The notes under the pieces: model-generated
Seen by the model: only the letters and a program-made list of their open reading frames with translations
Databases searched by the model: none
Told to the model about the DNA's origin: nothing
Made by a program: the position numbers and the translations under genes
Shown: piece by piece, positions 54,498 through 62,162 of the stretch
How positions within the stretch are numbered: the first letter of the stretch is position 1
Layout: each line of letters opens with the position of its first letter
NCBI GenBank assembly: GCA_910576935.1
Contig: CAJTKG010000011.1
Coordinates: 1-64,000 of the forward strand
DNA from: an uncultured Muribaculaceae bacterium
Lineage (GTDB): Bacteria; Bacteroidota; Bacteroidia; Bacteroidales; Muribaculaceae
Direction of reading: 5' to 3'
Length of the DNA: 64,000 nucleotides

Positions 54498-54905
54498 ATG
54501 AAGATTACGGCGACTATTGAAAGAAACGACAATAACTTTTTTGCCATAACGTGCGATAATGTTATAGCCGGCTGTCATTTTGGCGGCTACGGCTATTCGG
54601 TTGCCGAGGCTAAAGAGGATTTTATCGCTGGAATACGCGAGTCTCTTGAGACGGCGGTTGAACTCGGCAAGGATGTGCCCGTGACCGCGGATGATGTAGA
54701 AGTTGAATTTCGTTATGACATACCGTCGTTCTTTAACTGCTTCGACTGGATCAATGTGTCGGCTTTTGCAAAGCAAGCCGGAATAAACGAGTCCAAGATG
54801 AGAGCCTACAAATCAGGACTCGCAACGGCCTCCGAGGCTACGGCAAGCAAAATCATGTCAACTATTAAGGCTATGGGCGCGGCTTTGTGTGCAGTGTCGC
54901 TATAG
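54498..54905 (+). CDS. hicB: HicB family antitoxin with C-terminal HTH
   Basis: The 135-residue protein has the HicB partial RNase H-like fold (ATIERNDNNFFAITCDNVIAGCHFGGYGYSVAEAKEDF, summarised here as its strand-helix start) and a C-terminal helix-turn-helix (about 88-130, WINVSAFAKQAGINESKMRAYKSG). It should neutralise HicA and repress the operon. A terminator follows. Confidence 0.83.
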   Translation: MKITATIERNDNNFFAITCDNVIAGCHFGGYGYSVAEAKEDFIAGIRESLETAVELGKDVPVTADDVEVEFRYDIPSFFNCFDWINVSAFAKQAGINESKMRAYKSGLATASEATASKIMSTIKAMGAALCAVSL

Positions 54906-54925
54906 CCTGCTTTATAATTACGCTC

Positions 54926-54959
54926 CGGGACGTCATGAATCTCAAGGCGTCCCGTTTTT
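54926..54959 (+). terminator. Terminator of hicAB
   Basis: cgggacg/cgtcccg (54926-54932 / 54948-54954) followed by TTTTT. Confidence 0.8.
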
Positions 54960-55007
54960 AGGATCTCCCGCCCGTGAGGGTAGACTTCATACTTCTTAAG
55001 AACTCGG

Positions 55008-55038
55008 GCCGTGTCCTTTTAGTGGGCGCGGCTTTTTT
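55008..55038 (+). terminator. Second terminator without an obvious gene
   Basis: gccgtgtcc/gggcgcggc (55008-55016 / 55024-55032, two G-U pairs) followed by TTTTTT. Nothing that codes for protein lies between this and the hicAB terminator, so either readthrough is stopped twice or a short RNA (about 54961-55038) ends here. Confidence 0.7.
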
Positions 55039-55075
55039 GTGCGTCCATTTTGTCGGCGGCGAAAGCCTGAAATAG

Positions 55076-55104
55076 AAAACACCCCGCAGTGAATGACTGC
55101 AGGG
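55076..55104 (-). terminator. Terminator of the 55128 gene
   Basis: ccccgcagt / actgcaggg (55082-55090 / 55096-55104, one mismatch) followed on the minus strand by GTTTTC. Confidence 0.6.
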
Positions 55105-55127
55105 CGCGATATTGTATATTTCTATAA

Positions 55128-55358
55128 TTATTTCTTGAAGGTATTGGCCGCATCAGACAATTGTCGGCCGACTCGTTTCCAATCGTCGCGTATGGCCTCG
55201 GCGTCGCAAATATATGGCTTCCGAGGCTGCCCGATGTAATCCGCGCTAAGGCCCTTTAAAGACAGGATGTTTCCTGAGCCTTTAATAAAATAGCGCTTAA
55301 AAGCGCTTTTCAAGGCCTTTTTGTCTGAATACTTGTGCGTCATTTTCAGGAATTTCAA
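55128..55358 (-). CDS. Small basic phage protein, unknown
   Basis: Up to 76 residues; an alternative start at 55343 (MTHKYSDKKALKSAFK) gives 71. The protein is basic, soluble and helical. It is a separate unit between the HicAB terminators and the BRCT remnant, on the same strand as the repressors. I do not recognise it. Confidence 0.65.
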   Translation of the reverse strand: MKFLKMTHKYSDKKALKSAFKRYFIKGSGNILSLKGLSADYIGQPRKPYICDAEAIRDDWKRVGRQLSDAANTFKK

Positions 55359-55422
55359 TGATTTATTCGTCCATTATTCTTTGCGAATTTACGATAATGC
55401 TTTCAATATTGCAACTTTTAGG

Positions 55423-55588
55423 TTACTTTAATATATCGATTAATTCCTTTTCTCGGGCAATAACTATGTTATGCCCTTCGTCACGCAGATGCTGAATAGC
55501 CTCGATTTTTTAGGCCCCGCGTTTTCGCCGACTAATACGTGGGTCGTCTTTTTTGATGTGGTGGTTGCGATTTTTATAATGATATGGC
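55423..55588 (-). pseudogene. Broken BRCT-domain fragment (frameshift)
   Basis: On the minus strand one frame reads IKIATTTSKKTTHVLVGENAGPKK, a BRCT-domain signature (as in bacterial DNA ligase or exonuclease-linked BRCT domains), up to a run of six A (55506-55511). One base shift then continues as IEAIQHLRDEGHNIVIAREK and on to a stop at 55423. A seventh A would restore the frame. The N-terminal part is missing: an in-frame stop lies just before the fragment. It is a degraded phage or host gene piece lying behind the repressor. Confidence 0.65.
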
Positions 55589-55602
55589 CGCATCAATAAA
55601 AA

Positions 55603-56247
55603 TTAATATGATATTTGAGTTATAGTGAATTTTACGAGGGCGACGCGGGTGATGGCCGACAGGGGGATGTCTTCACAACCGTATTCGGGGTTGTCGGCGG
55701 CAAGACGTATATAGCCACTACCTAAAGGCGATTGTTTGGCCCGCTTGACTGTTATGTGGGTAAAGCTTTCATCGTCGACATACTGAACGATATATATGCC
55801 GTCGGGGCGTATCGACGCGGCAGAGGGGAGCATGACGAACGCCGCGATATCGCCGTCGTGGATATACGGCTCCATCGATCGGCCTCTGACAGGCATGGCG
55901 GCGTCGCAGCGGGGCATCGTATAGAAGCGCATGTTGCCGCCGGTTGTCTCTACGTCGGAGAATCCCGCAGCGGCATCAATATCGAGATATGGCAACGAGA
56001 AAGCATCGGGCTTTGATGCCCCACTGTCGTCTTTCAGCATAGAGCCTTCACCGGTCAGAAGCCAAGCGGCGCTAATATCCAAGAAACGCTCTTGTATTTT
56101 AGTCGCAAGCTCTTTGGATATACCGCACTTGTTGGCCTTAATGTCGTAAAATATTTGAGGACTTTTAAGGTCTATCGCAAGAGCTAATGCCCTTGCGCTC
56201 AATCCGTGATATTTTAGCACTTGTTCGATGCGTTGATAATCAGTCAT
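55603..56247 (-). CDS. LexA-like phage repressor (HTH + S24 peptidase), module 1
   Basis: The 214-residue protein has an N-terminal HTH (about 5-60, LSARALALAIDLKSPQIFYD) and a C-terminal S24 self-cleaving domain with Ser124 in GRSMEPYIHDGD and Lys168 in ITVKRAK. An Ala94-Gly95 pair (DAAAGF) lies where the cleavage site is expected, so RecA/SOS-driven induction is plausible. It is divergent from leader copy 1, and its own -7 box overlaps an 8-2-8 palindrome, as for an autoregulated CI repressor. Confidence 0.9.
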   Translation of the reverse strand: MTDYQRIEQVLKYHGLSARALALAIDLKSPQIFYDIKANKCGISKELATKIQERFLDISAAWLLTGEGSMLKDDSGASKPDAFSLPYLDIDAAAGFSDVETTGGNMRFYTMPRCDAAMPVRGRSMEPYIHDGDIAAFVMLPSAASIRPDGIYIVQYVDDESFTHITVKRAKQSPLGSGYIRLAADNPEYGCEDIPLSAITRVALVKFTITQISY

Positions 56248-56270
56248 ATAGGTGCTCGATTTAAAAAATA

Positions 56271-56310
56271 TTCAAAAATAATTCTTGAATTATTTGCATA
56301 TTCAAGAGTT
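56271..56310. promoter_or_regulatory. Operator/promoter region of repressor module 1
   Basis: A palindrome aataattc-tt-gaattatt (56277-56294) overlaps CAAAAATA (56273-56280, TATTTTTG on the minus strand), the repressor -7 box. A further related half-site ttcaagag is at 56301-56308. On the plus strand the early -7 equivalent reads TGGTTTTG (56318-56325), lacking the A of the consensus. Confidence 0.6.
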
Positions 56311-56320
56311 GTTCTTTGGT

Positions 56321-56383
56321 TTTGCAGCGTGAATAATAAATAAACGGACATAAAAAAGACTGTCGGACCTTTGGCCCAACTTG
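56321..56383 (+). repeat. 63-bp direct repeat, copy 1 (early leader)
   Basis: Identical over 63 bases to 57548-57610. Here it ends 3 bases before the stop codon of the 56387 gene, and a short hairpin ccaact/agttgg (56376-56381 / 56391-56396) forms across the junction. Confidence 0.95.
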
Positions 56384-56386
56384 GAA

Positions 56387-57052
56387 TTACAGTTGGAATT
56401 TATCAGCTTGAGATTTTAAAATCTCTTCCCGTTTATTTTTTAAAGTTGTAAGCTCTTCTATAATAGTGTTTTCTTTTTGTATATTAGTTTTAACAAAATT
56501 GATGATGTCATCCTCAATCTCTTTAATGTTATTGGTTTCTTCTTTAAAGGATGAAATTACATCTGAGATTTTGCACCCAGATAAAAAATTAATATATTGG
56601 TTTAAATTCGACATGCAATATTTTACCTCGGAGCTGTCAATATCTAATTTAGATAATAAAAAACCGTGTAAGGCATTGAGGGTTTGTATATATCCCGATG
56701 CGCATAATTTTGTGTCGATCTTGTCATGCTTTATATGAACGCCCGTTGTTATGGCGTGATAAGCGCGCGTCAGGCATCGATTTTTTAGGCTTTCCTCTCG
56801 TAAATCAGTTTTTAATCGATCTATTTCTTTTTTGAAATCTGAAATCGTGTTTTTGGTATCTATCACTTGCCAAATTTGCCACGCCACGAGGAATGTAATA
56901 AATAGGGCCAAAATGCCTATTATTATACCTAAATAATCATACCCCGGATTTATATTAGAAATGACGCGCGGCAGGCACGCCGAACAAAATATAATAGCCC
57001 CAATTGATAAAATCGAGGATATGATCGGTAAAAAATCGGTTTGGCTTCTCAT
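56387..57052 (-). CDS. Two-TM coiled-coil membrane protein of the second module
   Basis: The 221-residue protein has two N-terminal membrane helices (about 8-28 and 40-62) and then a long cytoplasmic helical part with heptads (about 68-95 and 165-215). Codon and base use are clearly AT-richer than in the neighbouring phage genes. Its start overlaps the HTH gene by 4 bases (ATGA), so repressor and membrane protein are translated together. Family not recognised; a superinfection-exclusion or immunity role is a guess from position. Confidence 0.75.
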   Translation of the reverse strand: MRSQTDFLPIISSILSIGAIIFCSACLPRVISNINPGYDYLGIIIGILALFITFLVAWQIWQVIDTKNTISDFKKEIDRLKTDLREESLKNRCLTRAYHAITTGVHIKHDKIDTKLCASGYIQTLNALHGFLLSKLDIDSSEVKYCMSNLNQYINFLSGCKISDVISSFKEETNNIKEIEDDIINFVKTNIQKENTIIEELTTLKNKREEILKSQADKFQL

Positions 57053-57486
57053 TTTTGTTGCAATAAATAATTAAGCGTTTTACGTAAATTCTCTATTTCA
57101 TCCTTTTGAGCGGCAATGATTTCATCTTTGCTTGCCAATAACGCATCTTTATCTTCGATTCGTGTTTTCAAAGACGTTATTTTTTCCTCCGAGATTCGGC
57201 GTTCAGATGATATCGCCGCGTCTATACCAACATTGTGCTCGGTATTGCCGAAAAAAGATGAGTGATTATCTCTGTGCGAATTATCGTTGATCTGTAAGTT
57301 TTCGCCAAAAAAATAGCTTATAGGTCTTTCATAGAGTATGGATAGCTGCTCTATAAATCCGGTTTTAATATCTACGGCATTAAGCGTCTGATTTAGCGAT
57401 TGCTGCGAGACGTTTAATTTACGCGCAACTTCTGCCAAAGATATATCCATTGATAATAGCTTTTGCTTGAGAGTAGCCCCGTTCAT
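57049..57486 (-). CDS. Second repressor: HTH with C-terminal coiled coil
   Basis: The 145-residue protein has an XRE-type HTH (about 12-60, SLAEVARKLNVSQQSLNQTLNA) and a C-terminal coiled coil (about 98-142). It has no S24 peptidase part, so unlike the module-1 repressor it should not respond to RecA by self-cleavage. This architecture is common for DNA-binding regulators of Bacteroidetes mobile elements. It is divergent from leader copy 2. Confidence 0.85.
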   Translation of the reverse strand: MNGATLKQKLLSMDISLAEVARKLNVSQQSLNQTLNAVDIKTGFIEQLSILYERPISYFFGENLQINDNSHRDNHSSFFGNTEHNVGIDAAISSERRISEEKITSLKTRIEDKDALLASKDEIIAAQKDEIENLRKTLNYLLQQK

Positions 57487-57507
57487 AATGTGAAAAAATA
57501 TTAATTA

Positions 57508-57551
57508 TAAATACTACTATTGATTTTTATACATGAAAGTATTTATCTTTG
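57508..57551 (+). promoter_or_regulatory. Early promoter and operator of module 2
   Basis: TATCTTTG at 57544-57551 is a consensus -7 box with ATTG ending at 57522 as a possible -33. Inverted repeats taaatact/agtattta (57508-57515 / 57538-57545) bracket it, a natural operator for the second repressor. Confidence 0.65.
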
Positions 57552-57610
57552 CAGCGTGAATAATAAATAAACGGACATAAAAAAGACTGTCGGACCTTTG
57601 GCCCAACTTG
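57548..57610 (+). repeat. 63-bp direct repeat, copy 2 (early leader)
   Basis: Identical to 56321-56383. Here it follows a consensus -7 box, and it continues into the rest of the leader that carries the terminator hairpin. Confidence 0.95.
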
Positions 57611-57650
57611 TAAATATATCCAATCACAAAGTTACGACAGTTTTTCTTTT
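57582..57650 (+). terminator. Leader terminator / possible attenuator
   Basis: Left arm 57582-57592 (a-rich then gactgtcg) pairs with 57635-57645 (cgacag then T5), followed by cTTTT: an intrinsic terminator between the early promoter and the first early gene. In its loop tttggcc (57597-57603) can pair with ggccaaa (57651-57657) just downstream, which offers an alternative fold. The left arm lies in the 63-bp repeat; the right arm does not. Confidence 0.6.
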
Positions 57651-57683
57651 GGCCAAAAAGAATAACAAATAAAATAACGGATT

Positions 57684-57887
57684 ATGAAACAGGACAAAGT
57701 AACAGTCTCAGACCTGCAAGGCATGAAAGTCGGCGAGACGCGTACCTTTGAGCTGCCCGATGCCCGAGCGATCGAGAACGGCAAGGTATTGGCCTATCGG
57801 ACGGGGCGCATGTCGGGTTGCCGCTACAAGGCCTCGTCGGATTTCGTCAACAGTACACTAACCCTGACTAAAGAACAATTATCATGA
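57684..57887 (+). CDS. Short early phage protein
   Basis: A 67-residue soluble protein, MKQDKVTVSDLQGMKVGETR onward, with a beta-rich pattern (TFELP, VLAYRTGRMSG, LTLTKEQ). It is the first gene after the early promoter, a place often used by Cro-like or anti-repressor proteins, but no HTH is visible. Its stop overlaps the next start (ATGA). Confidence 0.7.
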   Translation: MKQDKVTVSDLQGMKVGETRTFELPDARAIENGKVLAYRTGRMSGCRYKASSDFVNSTLTLTKEQLS

Positions 57888-58000
57888 ATGTCGCAGAAGA
57901 GTATCAAGACGAAGTCAAGCGCGTCGGTAAGAACTCGGGCACTCAGATGTTGAGTAACAAAGAACTCGACAGGCTGGCCCGAGTGCGTAGCGGAAAATGA
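57884..58000 (+). CDS. 38-residue ORF at the deletion junction
   Basis: ATG at 57884 overlaps the previous stop and opens 38 codons (MNVAEEYQDEVKRVGKNSGT, ending RVRSGK). It ends at 57998-58000, just where the reading frame of the tape measure fragment becomes coherent. It may be the 5' end of an early gene cut by the deletion. Confidence 0.5.
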   Translation: MNVAEEYQDEVKRVGKNSGTQMLSNKELDRLARVRSGK

Positions 58001-58043
58001 GGCCGCTCTTGCGTCGGAACGCAAAGAAGTCAAAATCTCCGAA

Positions 58044-59492
58044 ATGGGTTACGATCAGCTCAAAAAAGCGATCGAGGCCAATGAGAAAGCCCGCAAATCG
58101 GCGTCAGAGAGAAACGATACCGCAGCACTGGAAATACTTCTCCAAGAGAACGCCCAACTCGAAAAGCGCAAAAAGCTTCTGGATCGCCGCGGCGGTTTCA
58201 ATACGGGAGCCGTAACGCCGCCTAAAATTGAGCCGGCAAAGACGAATCAAAAGACAGAATATCATCTCAACGAAGAGGCGACAACGCGCCGCGAGATAAA
58301 TGAAAATATACAATACTACAGACAGCTTTTAGAGGATGCCGACGAGGTTGAGGCCGCCACGTATAACCGCGCTATAGCTTATTGGACCAAACGGCGCGAT
58401 GCGATTGACAATGCCGGTAAAGAGGTCGCAGAACTTATCGATAATCCTCAAAACATCGACGATATCGATAGCAATCTAAGGATTCTGCAGACCCTTAAAG
58501 GGCAGGAGAAATCCCTTGAGAGAATCGCTGAACTAAACAAACAGATCAGCGCCCTCGAACAACTGAGGTCGACATATGACAATGCCGGCAAAGAAGATAA
58601 GACCGATGCTCCGGAATACAATCCCGATGCCAACAATATAGCGGGCTACACTAAAAACATCGAGTTCCTTAACAGGCAATTGGAAGAAACTACCGATCTT
58701 GGCAAGGCTTCAGAGATCAACAAGGAGATCGCAATGTGGCGGAAGCGCATAGAGATAGTGCGTCAGGCAGGCGAGACCTATAAAGATGCCGCGGCTCTGA
58801 TGAAAGACGGGTGGGGCGGCATAAAGAGCATCGGCGGCGGTGTGGAGAGTATCACAACCGCTATCGAGGGTAACGGCAACGCGTGGCAGAAACTGACGGG
58901 TATAGTCGACGGCTTTATACAGGTATATGACGGCATAATGGCTATCGTCGGTCTGATAAAGATGTTTACCGATACCAATAATCTTATGACGGACTCCGAG
59001 ACAGTCAAAGCCGGAGCCGTATTGGCTTCTGCTGTTGCGCAAGGTAGTGCGGCAGCAGTGACCGATAGCGCTACAGCAGCTGAGTTGCCCGCTATCGCCG
59101 CAAACAAGGCACTTACACAAAGTTATATGGAGCTTGCGGCGGCTGAATATATGGCGGCCCACGCCTCTATACCGTTCGTCGGTTTCGGTATCGCGTCGGG
59201 CTTTGTCGCCGCCGCTACTTCTTTGGTTGAGTCGATAGGCGTCATGCCGTTTGCCGAGGGTGGTATCGTCAGCGGCCCGACTCTCGGCCTTATAGGAGAG
59301 TATGCCGGGGCGTCCAATAACCCCGAGATTGTCGCGCCGCTTGACAAGCTCCACGATATGTTGAGACCCGCGGGACAGCCCGTCGTCATTGGCGGCACGC
59401 TCAAAGCCAGCGGGCGTGATATCGTCTGTGTTCTGGCCAACGAGACACGCATAGCGGGATTGTCGGGAAAACGTACTAACATTAAAATCTGA
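58044..59492 (+). CDS. Tail tape measure protein, apparently missing its N-terminal part
   Basis: From the first ATG in frame the product has 482 residues: charged coiled coil (about 1-235), then an Ala/Gly-rich hydrophobic part (about 290-410), then the tape measure end GGIVSGPTLGLIGEYAG with NNPEIVAPLDKL. Tape measure proteins usually exceed 700 residues. Codons before the ATG, back to about 57999, still read like coding sequence (EAALASERKEVKISE) without a start, so the gene has probably lost its 5' part. Without it a virion tail of normal length is unlikely. Confidence 0.75.
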   Translation: MGYDQLKKAIEANEKARKSASERNDTAALEILLQENAQLEKRKKLLDRRGGFNTGAVTPPKIEPAKTNQKTEYHLNEEATTRREINENIQYYRQLLEDADEVEAATYNRAIAYWTKRRDAIDNAGKEVAELIDNPQNIDDIDSNLRILQTLKGQEKSLERIAELNKQISALEQLRSTYDNAGKEDKTDAPEYNPDANNIAGYTKNIEFLNRQLEETTDLGKASEINKEIAMWRKRIEIVRQAGETYKDAAALMKDGWGGIKSIGGGVESITTAIEGNGNAWQKLTGIVDGFIQVYDGIMAIVGLIKMFTDTNNLMTDSETVKAGAVLASAVAQGSAAAVTDSATAAELPAIAANKALTQSYMELAAAEYMAAHASIPFVGFGIASGFVAAATSLVESIGVMPFAEGGIVSGPTLGLIGEYAGASNNPEIVAPLDKLHDMLRPAGQPVVIGGTLKASGRDIVCVLANETRIAGLSGKRTNIKI

Positions 59493-59496
59493 GGAC

Positions 59497-62160
59497 ATGT
59501 ATTTATACGGAGACTTTACGGATCAAAAAGGACGCACGGTAACGGTTCATATCGTTACCGCCGGCGATCGCAGTCGCGTCATTGAGATAGGCAATGAAGC
59601 CGACGGCGTATTCTTTGCCGCCGATCCTATAGATATCAATAGCGCCGTAAATGATACGTTCGATCATCTGTTGCGGTTACAGGCCTCGATTAGACTGCAA
59701 CTTCGAGGCTTTACGCCGGAACTGTTTTGCGCGTCATGTCTTGATGCGGTTGTAAACATATATCGAGAAGACGAATGTCTTTTTGCCGGCTTTGTCGAGC
59801 CTATGACATTCTCGCAGAGTTTTAACGAATACCTTGACGAAATCGAGGTCAATTGCGTCGACACCTTAACAGCCTTGCAATACTCAAAATATAAAGATAT
59901 CGGTGCGTCCGGGATATCGTATGAGCAGATAAAGGCGTCCGCCGAGCTCGTCACATTCGCCGGTCTTTTCAAAGATATCATCGGCGATGTATCATCGGGC
60001 ATCGATCTCGTCGGAGGACATACCCGCCATGTCTACTATGACGGCAGTAAGAGTATCAACAATATAGCGTATCCCCGCGATCTCTTCAATCGGTTGGCTA
60101 TATCGGAGCAACTGTTTCTCGGTGATGACGAAGACAGTGTCTGGCAAAATGACATCGTCATAGAAGAAATGCTCAGATACCTCGACCTGCATATTATACA
60201 ATGCGGCTTCGACTATTATATATTCTCATGGTCGAGTATCCGTAACGGTGGATCAGTGCAATGGTATGATCTGCTCGGCGAAATGGTCACCGGTATAGAG
60301 GGAGAGACAATTGACATATCGCTTGATAATGTGGTAGGCACTAATACCAATATCAGCATCGGAGAAGTTTACAATCAACTTCGTTTGACCTGCGAGACCG
60401 AGAGTGTCGAGAGCATAATCGAGAGCCCGCTTGACAGCGATCTGCTGTCGTCGCCCTATACAAACCGTCAAAAATATCTGACCGAGCTCTCTTCGGATGG
60501 TGAGGGCATAAGGGCTATGAACGCTTTCGCACAAATGGTATGGGGGCAAAATGCCAATGTGGAATACGAAAATGCTGTTGTCACAGACTGGTATATACAA
60601 GTCAAAAGTAATGTCGGGTGGCAGTTCCCCGCCAATGGCGACGGCGACGATCTTGTCAGTGTATACTGCCCGGGCAATCGAAATCAGCAGAATCTGCCTA
60701 ATGCTTTGGCCAAAAGCCCCGGGGCGGCTATAATATCTATAGGCAGCGTTGTAGACAAAGTCGGAGATCGCAGCGATAATTCACCGGTCTCAAAAATCGA
60801 CATGACCGACTATTTCGTCATTAGTGTCAACGGTAACGGTAAAGACAAACAGGCCGAAGCTTATCCTAATGAAAAATCGATAAAATCGGCTATACCGATG
60901 GCTGTATATAATAGCGGATTCACAGGCGGCGCATTTTCGCCCTCGGATGATGATACGATAAACTACATTGTTTTATCGGGCAGCATAATTCTTAACCCGC
61001 GCATGGAGACGAGCGCCGACTTTGTCGATCTTGTTTCGGCTACTACAGCTCTTGAGATGCAGACCCGCATAAAACAACTTGTGCCCAGCCGCGACAACAA
61101 AGACGGCCGATTTTATACGCAAAAATATTGGAAAGCCGAGATGCCGTTGTCTGAGCCACAATTAGACAAAGCGACTAAAAAAGGCTTCGTGCCTTTCACA
61201 GACAAAGGTCCGCAGGAATATAAATTCAAGTACAGTGCCATAGGAGACGGAGGCGATCATGTTTCTAAAGTGGCTGTTATTGCCTGCATGCTTGTTATCG
61301 GTGACAAATGTGTTGTCGAAAACGGTACTGACGGCAAGGTCTCTGATTTTACGTGGGTGAAATATAAAAGTCGTGAAGAGTGCGCGGATGACGATGAATA
61401 CTACCGTCAGTGTTTTACTATCGGTTTCGACCCGAAAATTGACGACTATCTTATAGGAACTGAATTTGCTATACAAAATAATATAGACTTCACTCTCGGC
61501 ATCGATGCCGAGGGCATAGCGATACCCGTACGCAAAGGTGATAAAATCAGCGGGCCGGTGAGATTTATGATTCTCGGGCCGGTAAATACTATATGGGATG
61601 ACGTGACGCGCAGGCATCCGACATTTTTCAGACACACGAAATGGTCTGCGACATCGATCCCGCTTTTGGCCCACGTCAGCAATATATTTATTAAAGACTT
61701 CAACATAAATATATATAGCGACAATGGCCGGATCAATAACTTCGGCGATTGTGATCTTGTCTATCTGAGCGACACCGTCGAAACTTTTGTAAACCGCAAA
61801 GATGACATTACATTCAAGATACACAGCGCTCTGACAACCGACGAGCGCCGTAAGTTCGGTGTATCTGATTCGGTTAATCTGTCTACCCCTGTCGATACAA
61901 TCACCGGTGATGCCGTGACATCCGTCTATTTGGTCGAAACGCAGACGCAGGCCAAACCCGAGCAGATTTATGTCGACAGTTATTATAACGAGTATCATAA
62001 GCCGCGTTTGATATTATCGCAGCAACTGGAGGATATAGAAGGAATCGTCGGCATATTCAATCATTACCGCCATCCGGCTTTGGATAAGACTTTCTTTGTT
62101 CAGTCTATCGACCGAAATCTGATTGAGGGCAGCGCGACAATTACATTAAAAGAAATATAG
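59497..62160 (+). CDS. Phage tail-tip/baseplate protein
   Basis: The 887-residue protein directly follows the tape measure gene, the place of distal-tail and tail-associated proteins in siphophages. It opens MYLYGDFTDQKGRTVTVHIVTAGD and shows beta-rich domains throughout, with no membrane segment. Members of this kind are common behind tape measure genes in Bacteroidetes phages; I cannot name a finer family. It seems intact. Confidence 0.72.
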   Translation: MYLYGDFTDQKGRTVTVHIVTAGDRSRVIEIGNEADGVFFAADPIDINSAVNDTFDHLLRLQASIRLQLRGFTPELFCASCLDAVVNIYREDECLFAGFVEPMTFSQSFNEYLDEIEVNCVDTLTALQYSKYKDIGASGISYEQIKASAELVTFAGLFKDIIGDVSSGIDLVGGHTRHVYYDGSKSINNIAYPRDLFNRLAISEQLFLGDDEDSVWQNDIVIEEMLRYLDLHIIQCGFDYYIFSWSSIRNGGSVQWYDLLGEMVTGIEGETIDISLDNVVGTNTNISIGEVYNQLRLTCETESVESIIESPLDSDLLSSPYTNRQKYLTELSSDGEGIRAMNAFAQMVWGQNANVEYENAVVTDWYIQVKSNVGWQFPANGDGDDLVSVYCPGNRNQQNLPNALAKSPGAAIISIGSVVDKVGDRSDNSPVSKIDMTDYFVISVNGNGKDKQAEAYPNEKSIKSAIPMAVYNSGFTGGAFSPSDDDTINYIVLSGSIILNPRMETSADFVDLVSATTALEMQTRIKQLVPSRDNKDGRFYTQKYWKAEMPLSEPQLDKATKKGFVPFTDKGPQEYKFKYSAIGDGGDHVSKVAVIACMLVIGDKCVVENGTDGKVSDFTWVKYKSREECADDDEYYRQCFTIGFDPKIDDYLIGTEFAIQNNIDFTLGIDAEGIAIPVRKGDKISGPVRFMILGPVNTIWDDVTRRHPTFFRHTKWSATSIPLLAHVSNIFIKDFNINIYSDNGRINNFGDCDLVYLSDTVETFVNRKDDITFKIHSALTTDERRKFGVSDSVNLSTPVDTITGDAVTSVYLVETQTQAKPEQIYVDSYYNEYHKPRLILSQQLEDIEGIVGIFNHYRHPALDKTFFVQSIDRNLIEGSATITLKEI

Positions 62161-62162
62161 CG

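Noticed and set aside
54995..57941. 13-base match taagaactcgggc near 54996 and 57929
   Set aside because: Too short to be meaningful in 64 kb and without shared context.
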